NCBI RefSeq assembly: GCF_004801415.1
Contig: NZ_SSNX01000010.1
Span: 1-64,000, forward strand
Reading direction: 5' to 3'
Length of the DNA stretch: 64,000 nucleotides
From: Deinococcus sp. KSM4-11
GTDB taxonomy: Bacteria; Deinococcota; Deinococci; Deinococcales; Deinococcaceae
Shown here: positions 27,333-35,836 of the stretch, in pieces
How positions within the stretch are numbered: the stretch's first letter is position 1
Layout: each line of letters begins with the position of its first letter
Program-made: the position numbers and the translations under genes
Notes under the pieces: model-generated
The model's database searches: none
Told to the model about the DNA's origin: nothing
What the model saw: the letters and a program-made list of their open reading frames with translations, nothing else

Positions 27333-27739
27333 AAAGGTGCCGCCCGAGCGACCGCGCGGACGCGGCGCGCAGGAGAGGGGCCGACCCGCTGGCGTCACGT
27401 GCCAGCAACGAAGCAGGAATGCCGTGGGGGTTCACGCTGGCATCGTAGCCCCCAGCCGCCCCGGGTGGCCCGGCAGGGGAGGGGGAGGCCGAGCCGGACT
27501 CCATTGCAGGGGCTCTCTACCGCCTGCCCGATGGCATGGTCACGGCAGGAACCGCTGAGGGGGAGGTTCGACACCCGCGCCAATTCTCTCCAGACGGAGT
27601 GCGGGCCGTCCCTGAGCCACGTACCGGCCCTGCCGGGCGTTCCTGGGGCAGGAACAGCATTCACCGGGCAGGATCAAATAAAATGAAATCAATATTCATT
27701 GGTTGAAATTCACCACCTTCTCGTTCACAGGAGCTGCCC
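27333..27739. other. Divergent intergenic region with inverted repeats
   Basis: About 400 bases between the divergent dehydratase and malate synthase genes. The half next to malate synthase becomes AT-rich and holds the palindromes described in the adjoining regulatory entry. No gene seen. Confidence 0.45.
27639..27712 (+). promoter_or_regulatory. Operator/promoter candidate upstream of malate synthase
   Basis: A perfect 7-base-arm palindrome GTTCCTG-GGG-CAGGAAC (27639-27655) is followed by AATGAA...TTCATT (27682-27700) and TTGAAATTCA (27703-27712). TAAAAT at 27678-27683 could be a -10 box. The IclR gene downstream is the obvious candidate to bind here. Confidence 0.45.
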
Positions 27740-29299
27740 ATGACGACGCCCACCGACGGACTGACCATCACGGCCCCGCTGAACCCCGGCTACGAGGAGA
27801 TCCTGACGCCCGAGGCGCTGGACTTCGTGACGGCGCTGCACCGCCGCTTCGACGCCCGCCGCCTCGAGCTGCTGGCCGCCCGCGAGGCCCGGCAGATCCG
27901 GCTGGACGCCGGGGAACAGCCGGACTTCCTGGCCGAGACGGCGGGCGTCCGCGCCGGCGACTGGCAGATCGCGCCGCTGCCGGATGACCTGAAGGACCGC
28001 CGCGTGGAGATCACCGGTCCGGTCGACCGGAAGATGGTGATCAACGCCCTGAACAGCGGCGCCCGGATGTTCATGGCCGACTTCGAGGATGCCAGCAGTC
28101 CCACCTGGGAGAACTGCGTGGAGGGTCAACTCAACCTGCGTGACGCCGTGCGCGGCACCATCAGCCTGGAGCAGGGCGGCAAGAGCTACGCCCTGAACGA
28201 GAGGCGGGCCACGCTGCTCGTCCGGCCGCGCGGCCTGCACCTGCCGGAAAAACACGTCACCGTCGACGGCCAGACCATGAGCGGATCGCTGTTTGATTTC
28301 GGTCTGTACGCATTCCACAACCTGCACGCGCGTCTGGAACGCGGCACCGGCACGTACTTCTACCTGCCGAAACTGGAAAGCCACCTCGAGGCACGCTGGT
28401 GGAACGAGGTGTTCACCTTCGCGGAGGACACCCTGGAGGCGCCACGCAGCATCATCCGGGGCACCGTGCTGATCGAGACCATCGTGGCCGCCTTCGAGAT
28501 GGACGAGATCCTGTACGAACTGCGCGAGCACTCGGCGGGCCTGAACTGTGGCCGCTGGGATTACATCTTCAGCTACATCAAGAAATTCCGCACGCGCAGC
28601 GACCGCATCCTGCCGGACCGGGCCCAGGTGACCATGGCCACGCCCATGATGCAGAACTACAGCAAGCTGGCCATCCAGACCTGCCACAAACGTGGCGCCC
28701 CCGCGATCGGCGGCATGAGCGCCTTCATTCCGGTGAAGAATGACCCGGCGGCGAACGACCGCGCCTTCGCGCAGGTGCGCCTGGACAAAGAACGCGAGGC
28801 CACGAACGGTCACGACGGCACGTGGGTCGCGCACCCTGGCATGGTCGCCCTGGCCACCGAGGTCTTCGATGCGCTGATGCCCACCCCCAACCAGATCGGC
28901 AGTGGCAAGCAGCACGACGTGCACATCACCGCCGCAGACCTGCTGACCCCGCCGGACGGCACGGTGACGGAGGGGGGCGTGCGGACGAACATCAACGTCG
29001 GCATCCAGTACCTGCACGCGTGGCTGCAGGGCCGGGGAGCGGTGCCCATCCACAACCTGATGGAGGACGCCGCCACCGCCGAGATCAGCCGCGCGCAGCT
29101 GTGGCAGTGGCGCGAGCACAACGTGACCCTCGACGATGGCCGCACCCTCACCCCAGAGCTTTTCGATGCGCTGTATGCCGACGAGGTGCAGCAGCTCGGC
29201 CCGGACTTCGAAGCGGCGTCCGCCCTGTTCCGCCGCACGGCCACGCAGACGCCCCTGATGGAGTTCCTGACCCTGCCCGGCTACGCCCAGCTCGCGTGA
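27740..29299 (+). CDS. aceB: Malate synthase A
   Basis: 519 residues, normal for the A isoform; ATG 27740 behind CAGGAG. Recognisable segments: MFMADFEDASSPTW (~110-123), the catalytic Arg region LLVRPRGLHLPEKH (~160-173), GTVLIETI, MMQNYSKLAIQTCHKRG-type motifs (split), and VPIHNLMEDAATAEISR near the C-terminus with the catalytic Asp in MEDAAT. It condenses glyoxylate and acetyl-CoA to malate. Genuine isocitrate lyase is not seen here; the surrounding genes point instead to glyoxylate coming from sugar-derived glycolate or glycolaldehyde. Followed at 40 bases by an IclR regulator. Confidence 0.95.
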   Translation: MTTPTDGLTITAPLNPGYEEILTPEALDFVTALHRRFDARRLELLAAREARQIRLDAGEQPDFLAETAGVRAGDWQIAPLPDDLKDRRVEITGPVDRKMVINALNSGARMFMADFEDASSPTWENCVEGQLNLRDAVRGTISLEQGGKSYALNERRATLLVRPRGLHLPEKHVTVDGQTMSGSLFDFGLYAFHNLHARLERGTGTYFYLPKLESHLEARWWNEVFTFAEDTLEAPRSIIRGTVLIETIVAAFEMDEILYELREHSAGLNCGRWDYIFSYIKKFRTRSDRILPDRAQVTMATPMMQNYSKLAIQTCHKRGAPAIGGMSAFIPVKNDPAANDRAFAQVRLDKEREATNGHDGTWVAHPGMVALATEVFDALMPTPNQIGSGKQHDVHITAADLLTPPDGTVTEGGVRTNINVGIQYLHAWLQGRGAVPIHNLMEDAATAEISRAQLWQWREHNVTLDDGRTLTPELFDALYADEVQQLGPDFEAASALFRRTATQTPLMEFLTLPGYAQLA

Positions 29300-29339
29300 C
29301 GCCGACGGCCGGGCAGTCGCCTGGCGCTGGAACTGCACG

Positions 29340-30134
29340 ATGACCACGACGTCAAAACAGAAACCGGGCCGCGCCAGAACCGGCGAACCGGCCAGCGTCC
29401 GGACGCTCGAACGCGGCCTGCTGATCCTGGTGGCCCTGAAGGAATTCGGCCGCGCCCCACTCGGACAGCTGGCCCGGCAGGTCGGCCTGTCGTCCAGCAC
29501 CGCCTACCGTCTGCTCGAGACCCTCCGCCAGCAGGGGTTCGTGGAGTGGGACGGGCCGTCGGGCGTGTACAGCGTGGGCCTGCGCGCCTATCAGGTGGGC
29601 CTGGCCTTCACCGAACGCAGCGGCCTGATCCACAGCGCCCATCCCGAGATGGAAGCGCTGGTCGGACGGCTGAACGAGACGGTCAATCTGGCCGTGCTGC
29701 ACGCTCCCGAGGCCATCTACGTGCATCAGGTCGAGGGGCGGCAGCTGGTCCGGATGTTCGCGCGCCAGGGCGACAGTGCCCCCCTGCATGCCTCGGGGGT
29801 GGGCAAGGCGCTGCTGGCGTGGCGCCCGGACGCCGACCTGCTGGTGGGCGAGGAGCCCTTTGTGAGCTATACGCCGCACACCCAGACCACCCTGGCGGCG
29901 CTGGTGGAGGAACTGGCCCAGGTCCGCGACCTCGGCTACAGCATCGACGACCAGGAGCGGGAACTCGGGGTGCGGTGCGTGGCCGTACCCGTCCGCGACC
30001 ACACGCGGGCGGTGGTGGCTGCCCTGAGCGTGTCGGCGCCCACCGCCCGCCTTCCCACCGACCAGATCCCGGAGGTGGCCAGCCAGCTCGTCCGGGCCGC
30101 CGCGCAGATCTCCCTCCGCCTGGGGTGGAGGTGA
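29340..30134 (+). CDS. IclR family transcriptional regulator
   Basis: 264 residues. The N-terminal winged helix (SVRTLERGLLILVALKEFG; LGQLARQVGLSSSTAYRLLETL) lies at about 19-80. The effector domain follows, with the typical LHASGVGKALLAW (~147-160) and LGYSIDDQERELGVRCVAVPV. It lies just downstream of malate synthase on the same strand and probably controls it in response to glyoxylate or a related acid; the effector is inferred. No strong ribosome binding site at the ATG. Confidence 0.9.
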   Translation: MTTTSKQKPGRARTGEPASVRTLERGLLILVALKEFGRAPLGQLARQVGLSSSTAYRLLETLRQQGFVEWDGPSGVYSVGLRAYQVGLAFTERSGLIHSAHPEMEALVGRLNETVNLAVLHAPEAIYVHQVEGRQLVRMFARQGDSAPLHASGVGKALLAWRPDADLLVGEEPFVSYTPHTQTTLAALVEELAQVRDLGYSIDDQERELGVRCVAVPVRDHTRAVVAALSVSAPTARLPTDQIPEVASQLVRAAAQISLRLGWR

Positions 30135-30235
30135 CGACTGGCAGTGCCATGGGCTGCCCGAGTCCGAGTTCCGATCGATCCGAGCTGTGCACAGGAAACT
30201 GAACCAATCCGGATCCCCTCGATAGAACGGTCGCC

Positions 30236-30267
30236 TTGACACCTACCTACAGGTAGGTAGATACTCT
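30236..30267 (+). promoter_or_regulatory. TetR promoter with built-in operator palindrome
   Basis: TTGACA (30236-30241) is followed by the perfect palindrome ACCTACCT-AC-AGGTAGGT (30241-30258) and a TACTCT -10 box (30262-30267) five bases before the GTG start. Alternatively GATACT at 30260-30265 gives an 18-base spacer. A palindrome between -35 and -10 of a TetR gene strongly suggests autorepression of the tetR-containing operon. Confidence 0.75.
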
Positions 30268-30272
30268 GTGGC

Positions 30273-30866
30273 GTGACCGGTCACCCCGCTACCCGCGAGC
30301 GCATTCTGGACGTGGCGCAGCACCTCGTTCAGCAGCGCGGCTTCTCTTCCGTCGCGTACCGCGACATCAGCACCGCCCTGGGAATCCGCAACGCCAGCGT
30401 CCACCACCATTTCCCCAGCAAGACCGACCTGGGCACCGCCCTCGTCCAGCGGTACCGTGCCCAGATCGAGCGACTGCTGACGCACCTGAGCGCCACCGAA
30501 CCCTCCCCGCTGGGCCGCCTCCGGGAGTACCTCACGGCGTACCAGGGTGTCATTCACGAGGACGGCCGCATCTGCCTGTGTACCCAGTTGATCGCGGAGG
30601 ATTGCGTGTTGCCCGCGACCATCCAGCAGGAACTCGGGGCGTTTTTCACCTTCAGCGAGGCGTGGCTGACGGCGACCCTCGATGAAGGGCGTCAGCAGGG
30701 AGACCTGCAGTTTGCCGGTTCGGCTGCCGACACGGCCCTGACCTTTCTCGCCACCATAGAAGGAGCGATGCTGATGGCCCGCGCCACCCGCAGTCCACAG
30801 CGGTTCCACGCTGTCACCCAGCGCGCCCTGGCCACGCTCTGCGCCGCCCCTTCCCGGAGTCATTGA
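30273..30866 (+). CDS. TetR/AcrR family transcriptional regulator
   Basis: 197 residues from GTG 30273. There is no ribosome binding site; the -10 box is five bases upstream, so it is leaderless. Helix-turn-helix at residues ~25-50 (YRDISTALGIRNASVHHHFPSK). The C-terminal ligand domain contains DGRICLCTQLIAED, resembling the AcuR-like branch. Its stop overlaps the ATG of the isocitrate-lyase-like gene (TGATG), so it co-regulates that enzyme and probably the hydrolase downstream. Confidence 0.9.
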   Translation: MTGHPATRERILDVAQHLVQQRGFSSVAYRDISTALGIRNASVHHHFPSKTDLGTALVQRYRAQIERLLTHLSATEPSPLGRLREYLTAYQGVIHEDGRICLCTQLIAEDCVLPATIQQELGAFFTFSEAWLTATLDEGRQQGDLQFAGSAADTALTFLATIEGAMLMARATRSPQRFHAVTQRALATLCAAPSRSH

Positions 30867-31648
30867 TGTCCCACACTGCTGATCAAGCCCGCCGTCTCCT
30901 CGCCCTTCACACCCAGCCTGAGATTCTTGTCCTCCCCAACGTCTGGGACGTCGTGTCCGCCCAGGTGGTCGCGGCCACCCCCGGCGTTCACGCGCTCGCC
31001 ACGGCCAGCCACTCCATCGCCTCGACCTTCGGGTACCCCGACGGGGAACAGATTCCCCTGGAGCTCCACCTGGACATGGTGCGCCGGATCGTCCAGGCGG
31101 TCTCCATCCCGGTCTCCATGGATATGGAAGCCGGCTACGGCAACCCCGGGGACACCGCGCGCCGCGCCATCGACATCGGCGTGGTCGGCGGCAACCTCGA
31201 AGACGCCATGCGTCCACTGGGAGAAGCGGTCGCTGCCGTGCGCGCCGTCATGGAGGCGGGGCGGGCGGCCGGTGTGGACTTCGTGCTCAACGCCCGCACC
31301 GACGCCGTGGTGCGCGCCACTCCCGAACAGACCCGCTCGCAGGTCATCGCGGAGGTCATCACGCGTGGCCGCGCCTTCCTCGAGGCGGGCGCCCCTGTCG
31401 TCTTCGTGCCGGGCCTGGTGGCCCGCGACGAGATCCAGGAGGTCAGCGACGCCTTCGGGCCGCAGAAACTGACCCTGATCAGCGTGCCCGGGGTCAGCCT
31501 GCCCGCCCGTGACCTGCAGGCCCTGGGCGTCGCCCGCCTGTCTACCGGTCCCTTCACGCAGCGCGTCGCCCTGACCGCCCTGCAGGACGCTGCGGCGGAG
31601 ATCGTCGCCGGGGGCACCCTGCCCGCCACCACCCGCCCGCTGAACTGA
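30866..31648 (+). CDS. Isocitrate lyase / PEP mutase superfamily protein
   Basis: 260 residues from ATG 30866, overlapping the tetR stop. TIM-barrel features of the ICL/PEPM superfamily: NVWDVVSAQVV, SMDMEAGYGNPGDT with the metal-binding Asp pair region (~88-101), GGNLEDAM, and VLNARTDAV. The loop signature KKCGH of true isocitrate lyase is absent. The length and NLEDA segment resemble oxaloacetate-hydrolase/2-methylisocitrate-lyase-like or phosphonomutase-type proteins of unknown substrate. It could cleave a C-C bond next to a keto acid, in keeping with the surrounding two- and three-carbon metabolism. Confidence 0.85.
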   Translation: MSHTADQARRLLALHTQPEILVLPNVWDVVSAQVVAATPGVHALATASHSIASTFGYPDGEQIPLELHLDMVRRIVQAVSIPVSMDMEAGYGNPGDTARRAIDIGVVGGNLEDAMRPLGEAVAAVRAVMEAGRAAGVDFVLNARTDAVVRATPEQTRSQVIAEVITRGRAFLEAGAPVVFVPGLVARDEIQEVSDAFGPQKLTLISVPGVSLPARDLQALGVARLSTGPFTQRVALTALQDAAAEIVAGGTLPATTRPLN

Positions 31649-31685
31649 GCTGTCCGAGCCACACCCTTCTCCAGGAGGTTCCACC

Positions 31686-32528
31686 ATGCCCACGATCACC
31701 ACGACGCACCGCCACGCGCCCAGCACCGAGCTCTACTACGAAACCTATGGCGAGGGTCGCCCGGTCGTCCTGATCCATGGCTGGCCTCTCTCGGGCCGCA
31801 TGTGGGAACCGCAGATCGATGCGCTGCGCCACGCCGGGTATCAGGTCATCGCGTATGACCGCCGGGGCTTCGGTCAGTCCGGCAAGACTGCCACCGGCTA
31901 CGACTACGACACCTTCGCCAGCGACCTCAAGGACCTGATCGAGGCCCTGAAACTGGAGGACGTGACCATCGTGGGCTTCTCGATGGGCGGGGGGGAAGTC
32001 GCCCGCTACGCCGGCCTGTACGGCACGGAGCATCTTCACAGCGCGGCGCTGATTTCCTCGATCGCGCCATACCTGCTCAAGACCACGGACAACCCCGACG
32101 GTGGCCTGAGCGAAGCGGACGTGGAGGGCATGGTGCAGGCGGTGGCCGGGAACCGCCCGCAGTTCCTGGCGGGCTTCACGAAGAACTTCCTGAACTGGGA
32201 TGACGGCGACGTGGCGCACCGGCTGGGCGACGAATTCCTAGACTTCACGGCGTCGCTGTACTTCCAGGCCTCCCCGGTGGCGACGCAGGCGTGTGTGCGG
32301 GCGTTTGGCACGACGGACTTCCGCGCTGATCTGGCCAGGCTGACGGTGCCACTGCTGGTCGTGCACGGCGACAGCGACCGGATCGTCCCGCTGGAAGCGA
32401 GCGGGCAGCGCGTCCCGCAGTACCAGCAGGGGACCGAGCTGCACGTGATGAAGGGAGCACCACACGGCCTGAATGCCACGCATGCTGAAGACTTCAATTC
32501 GATCCTGCTGGCCTTCCTGGCCCGCTGA
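31686..32528 (+). CDS. Alpha/beta hydrolase (non-haem chloroperoxidase/esterase type)
   Basis: 280 residues; ATG 31686 behind AGGAGG. Classic fold with oxyanion motif HGWPLSG, nucleophile elbow GFSMGGGE (Ser ~101), acid in HGDSDRIVP and catalytic His in GAPHGLNATH. These enzymes act as arylesterases, lactonases or perhydrolases; the peroxidase name is historical. It follows the TetR/ICL-like pair by 37 bases and ends in a terminator at 32539, so it is likely the last gene of that operon. A lactonase role in sugar-acid metabolism is possible but unproven. Confidence 0.88.
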   Translation: MPTITTTHRHAPSTELYYETYGEGRPVVLIHGWPLSGRMWEPQIDALRHAGYQVIAYDRRGFGQSGKTATGYDYDTFASDLKDLIEALKLEDVTIVGFSMGGGEVARYAGLYGTEHLHSAALISSIAPYLLKTTDNPDGGLSEADVEGMVQAVAGNRPQFLAGFTKNFLNWDDGDVAHRLGDEFLDFTASLYFQASPVATQACVRAFGTTDFRADLARLTVPLLVVHGDSDRIVPLEASGQRVPQYQQGTELHVMKGAPHGLNATHAEDFNSILLAFLAR

Positions 32529-32538
32529 GCACAGGAAT

Positions 32539-32566
32539 GCAGGGGCCACGCGACGATGGCCCCTGC
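32539..32566 (+). terminator. Hairpin terminator after the hydrolase gene
   Basis: Perfect 10-base stem (32539-32548 with 32557-32566), eight-base loop, 11 bases past the stop. The T-run is weak. Confidence 0.6.
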
Positions 32567-32658
32567 GGATCATTGACGGAACGCGCGGCCACGTCTGAAT
32601 TGTCATAAGCACTCCGGCCTTTCACCGATTCTGGAGGGCCGGGTTGTCAGGCCTTTGG

Positions 32659-33417
32659 TCAGGTCGCCAGGAAACCGCCATCCACCGGCAGGGTGACGCC
32701 GTGAACCATGCGGGCCGCGTCGCTGAGCAGATACGCCACCGTCTGGGCGACGTCCAGAGGTTCGGCAAAGTGTCCCAGCGGAATGCGCGCCAGCATCGGC
32801 CCGCTCCTGGCGGGATCACCCCACGCCATCCGGCCCATGGGCGTCAGGGTCACGGTGGGGTTCACCGCATTCACGCGGATGCCGTGCCGGCCGAGTTCGA
32901 TGGCCATCACGCGGGTCAGCTGGTCGAGGGCGCCCTTGGACGCGCAATACGCCGCATGATCGGGCAGCCCGACCGTCGACGACTGGCTCGACACGTTCAC
33001 AATGGCACCAGGGGTACCACGCGCGATCAGCCCACGTGCCACCTCCTGCCCGAGGATCAGGGGTGCCCGGACATTCACGGCCATCGTCCGGTCGAACGCC
33101 TCGGGCGTGGTGTCCAGAAAGGATTGCAGGATCGAGATGCCGGCATTGTTCACCAGCAGATCGATGGGGCCGGCAGCGTCGGCCGCGTCCCGCGCGCCCT
33201 GGGCCGTTTCCAGGTCGGCCACGACGGCCAGGCAGCCGTGGTTCTGCGCCAGGGTAGCAAGATCCTCGGCGCTGCGGCTGACAGCGACCACCTCGGCCCC
33301 ACAGCTCGCCAGGAAAGCGGCGATTTCCCGGCCGATGCCCTTGCCGGCGCCGGTCACCAGCGCACGCCGTCCACTGAAGTCGAAGTGCACGCCTGCCCGG
33401 GTTCCACCATCGCTCAT
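32659..33417 (-). CDS. SDR family oxidoreductase (xylulose reductase-like)
   Basis: 252 residues from ATG 33417. TGxxxGIG motif VTGAGKGIGREIA, NNAG in LLVNNAGIS, catalytic SSQSS...YCASK (Ser/Tyr/Lys), and C-terminal GVTLPVDGGFLAT. The sequence resembles L-xylulose/diacetyl reductases. It lies convergent to the catabolic island, so a sugar substrate is plausible but not shown. A longer reading frame extends upstream to 34191, but it has a different composition and crosses another gene; the DNA-level start at 33417 fits the SDR family length. Confidence 0.85.
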   Translation of the reverse strand: MSDGGTRAGVHFDFSGRRALVTGAGKGIGREIAAFLASCGAEVVAVSRSAEDLATLAQNHGCLAVVADLETAQGARDAADAAGPIDLLVNNAGISILQSFLDTTPEAFDRTMAVNVRAPLILGQEVARGLIARGTPGAIVNVSSQSSTVGLPDHAAYCASKGALDQLTRVMAIELGRHGIRVNAVNPTVTLTPMGRMAWGDPARSGPMLARIPLGHFAEPLDVAQTVAYLLSDAARMVHGVTLPVDGGFLAT

Positions 33418-33681
33418 ACCCGCATTCTGCGCGCCTGGCCCACCTGCCTGTGCTGACGCCGAGCAAGGCGGGTTCCCTGGAAGACGTTCCTGACCCACTG
33501 GGGCGCTCGCCCCGCTGGGCCGCACTCCTGCGCTGCTGATGTCGTTCCCGCTCGGGTGCGCGAATCGACTCCGCCAGATGATCCCGGTGTTGATGTACAC
33601 GAATTTACATGTCCACAGATTGACACGTTGACGGCCAAGTACGGTGAAGAGATCCCGAGAACTCTGTGCGGACGGTGTGGG

Positions 33682-33687
33682 TATAAT
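33682..33687 (+). promoter_or_regulatory. TATAAT -10 box for the small membrane protein
   Basis: A perfect TATAAT lies nine bases before ATG 33697, allowing a leader of only about three bases. No good -35 was found. Confidence 0.5.
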
Positions 33688-33696
33688 GAGATATCC

Positions 33697-33930
33697 ATGA
33701 GTCTGTTTCTGACCCCAGCGGCCCGCCGCCACTACCTGCGCCGCTGCATCCGCATCAGCCTTCTCAAACGCTGGCCGCTTGTCGCTGGACTCACTGTGGC
33801 TGCCCTCGGGCTCGGCGTGCTCATCACGGCATCGTGGATCATGGGCACAGTAACGGCCCTGCTGGCCGTGCTCCTGACCTCGGCGGGCGTTGCGGTGAGT
33901 TCCGTGCAGCGACACCGGCACGACCTGTAA
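33697..33930 (+). CDS. Small two-helix membrane protein, unknown function
   Basis: 77 residues. A basic N-terminus (ARRHYLRRCIRISLLKR) leads into two hydrophobic helices (WPLVAGLTVAALGLGVLI and GTVTALLAVLLTSAGVAV) with a short polar loop and a basic tail. The perfect -10 box immediately upstream supports transcription starting almost at this ATG. No family recognised. Confidence 0.55.
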   Translation: MSLFLTPAARRHYLRRCIRISLLKRWPLVAGLTVAALGLGVLITASWIMGTVTALLAVLLTSAGVAVSSVQRHRHDL

Positions 33931-33973
33931 GCGGACGCTCCCAACCCACGTGATCGGTCGCCCTTGGCCGGCC

Positions 33974-35665
33974 TCAGGCAGGCCGCTTGGGCAGGGTGAA
34001 GGTGAACGTCGCGCCCTGTCCTGGCGCTCCCGTCGCGCTGACAGTGCCCCCGTGCCGCATGATGATGCGCCGCACCGCTGACAGGCCGATCCCCGTGCCC
34101 TCGAACTCATCCTGACGGTGAAGCCGCTGGAAGATCCCGAACAACCTGCTCGCATAGGCCGGGTCGAACCCCGCTCCATTGTCCCGGACATGGATCGTCC
34201 ACTGCTGCGCGTCCTCCTCAGCCCACACCTCGATCACCGCCGGCTGGCGACCGTGGGTGTACTTCACCGCGTTATCCAGCAGGTTGGTCATCACCTGCTG
34301 CAACATCACGCGGTCGCCCTGGACATGCGGCAGCGGGCCAATCCGCCAGTCGACGGGCCGCACCAGAATCTTTGGCCGCACGTCCATCTGCGCCTGCGTC
34401 ATCACGTCCGCCAAATCCACGCTGCCCAGGATCAACTCGCGCCGTCCGGTGCGCGAGAGGGTCAGCATGGCGCCGATCAGGGCCTCCATGCGTTGGGCGC
34501 CCTGCTCCACGATGCCCAGAAACCGGCGCGCTTTGTCTGGATCGTCCAGATGCTTCGCGGCCAGCTGCGCGAAGCCCTGCACGTGCCGCACTGGGGTCAT
34601 GAGATCGTGTGACACGCTGTAGTTGAAGGCTTCGAGTTCCTCGTTGGAGGTCTGCAGGGCCGCGCGTTCCTCGGACAGCTCGCGGGTGCGGGCGTCAATC
34701 CGCTGCTCCAGGGTCCGGTTCATCTCCCTGATGGTGGCCTCGGCCTGCTTGCGCCCGGTGATGTCGCTGAAGATGATGGCGACGTGCCGCTCGTGCGGCT
34801 CTCCCACCCGGAAGGCAAACACGTCGTAGACCCGTCCGAGTTCGGCGGCGGCGTGTTCGACCCGCCTGGCCTCGCCGGTCATGGCCACGTGTCCGTACAG
34901 GTCGAACCAGTACGCCTCAAGATCGGGAAAGATCTCCCGCACGGTATGCCCAATGACGCCCTCGAAGCCCGACTGCCGCGAGAAGGCCGGGTTCATGTCG
35001 AGATAGCGGTAATCCACCGCGTTCCCGTGCGGGTCGAACAGCATCTCGATGGTGCAGAAGCCCTCGTCCATGGACATGAACAGGGTGCGGTAGCGGGCCT
35101 CGGACGCGCGCACCGCCGCCTCGGCACGTGCACGCTCGACCGCCGCGTAGACGCGTTCCCCCACCTCGCGCACGAGTTCGAGCTCGTCCTCCGTCCATTT
35201 CCTGGGCTGGGTGGCCGACACACACAGGGCTCCGACCAGCCGTCCATCTCGGAGGAGCGGCACGCCGACGTACGCAGCAATCCCGTGCGCCACCAGGGCG
35301 GAACGCTCGGCTGGCAGGATGCTGTCTGCAACCTGGGTATCGTCGATGCTCGAAGAATTCCCCCGGGTCAAGGTGGCCAGGATCCAGCCGACGTCCGACA
35401 TCGGGTTCTTTCCTGCCAGAGACCCCGGATTGCGGTACACCCAGTTCCCCGTCACCTGCGCGGTCTCCGGGCCCCCGTCGGCCTCGGCGAAGAACGCACG
35501 GTCTACGTTCAGGGCCTCGCCGAGCAGTCGACACGCCTCAGCGGCCACAGCGGCTGGGTCGGTCAGTGGCCCCAGCGTGTCGCTGAGGTTGAGCAGGAAT
35601 TCGAATCTCGATCGTGGTGCCCGGGCGCGGTCATCAGAGGAGGCGGGCGCACCAGGCTCGGGCAT
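33974..35665 (-). CDS. GAF-PAS sensor histidine kinase
   Basis: 563 residues, no membrane segments, so cytoplasmic. A GAF domain covers ~20-180 (EACRLLGEALNVDRAFFAEADG...), a PAS domain with PAC ~190-315, and a short coiled coil ~318-350. The HisKA helix has the phospho-acceptor in NYSVSHDLMTPVRHVQGF. The ATPase domain has N box LLDNAVKYTHG, G1 DNGAGFD and F/G2 FQRLHRQDEFEGTGIGLS. This layout is common in phytochrome-like and nitrogen/oxygen-sensing kinases. No response regulator is adjacent, so its partner lies elsewhere. It is next to two large cyclic-di-GMP enzymes. Confidence 0.9.
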   Translation of the reverse strand: MPEPGAPASSDDRARAPRSRFEFLLNLSDTLGPLTDPAAVAAEACRLLGEALNVDRAFFAEADGGPETAQVTGNWVYRNPGSLAGKNPMSDVGWILATLTRGNSSSIDDTQVADSILPAERSALVAHGIAAYVGVPLLRDGRLVGALCVSATQPRKWTEDELELVREVGERVYAAVERARAEAAVRASEARYRTLFMSMDEGFCTIEMLFDPHGNAVDYRYLDMNPAFSRQSGFEGVIGHTVREIFPDLEAYWFDLYGHVAMTGEARRVEHAAAELGRVYDVFAFRVGEPHERHVAIIFSDITGRKQAEATIREMNRTLEQRIDARTRELSEERAALQTSNEELEAFNYSVSHDLMTPVRHVQGFAQLAAKHLDDPDKARRFLGIVEQGAQRMEALIGAMLTLSRTGRRELILGSVDLADVMTQAQMDVRPKILVRPVDWRIGPLPHVQGDRVMLQQVMTNLLDNAVKYTHGRQPAVIEVWAEEDAQQWTIHVRDNGAGFDPAYASRLFGIFQRLHRQDEFEGTGIGLSAVRRIIMRHGGTVSATGAPGQGATFTFTLPKRPA

Positions 35666-35836
35666 TACTCCACTCTATCGGCAGGGCCCAAGCCGTGGGT
35701 ACACCATCAACTACAGACCATGTGCTCACGTCACTTCTGAACACGCCCTGGGTGGGGTCGTCCTGCCCGACTCGGAGAGTCGGGCAGCAGGTAAGGGAAG
35801 GGACTGGCTCCTTCAGAGTCGGGCGCGAGGAGGGGC

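Noticed and set aside
25569..27686. 705-codon plus-strand frame opposite the dehydratase
   Set aside because: Antisense shadow of the YjhG/YagF-type enzyme.
30866..31648. True isocitrate lyase (aceA) partner of malate synthase
   Set aside because: Too short and lacks the KKCGH active-site loop; kept only as an ICL/PEPM superfamily member.
32659..34191. 510-residue SDR with a long N-terminal extension
   Set aside because: The extension crosses the small membrane protein and the end of the histidine kinase and has no SDR-like or other domain; the core starting at 33417 is the standard length.
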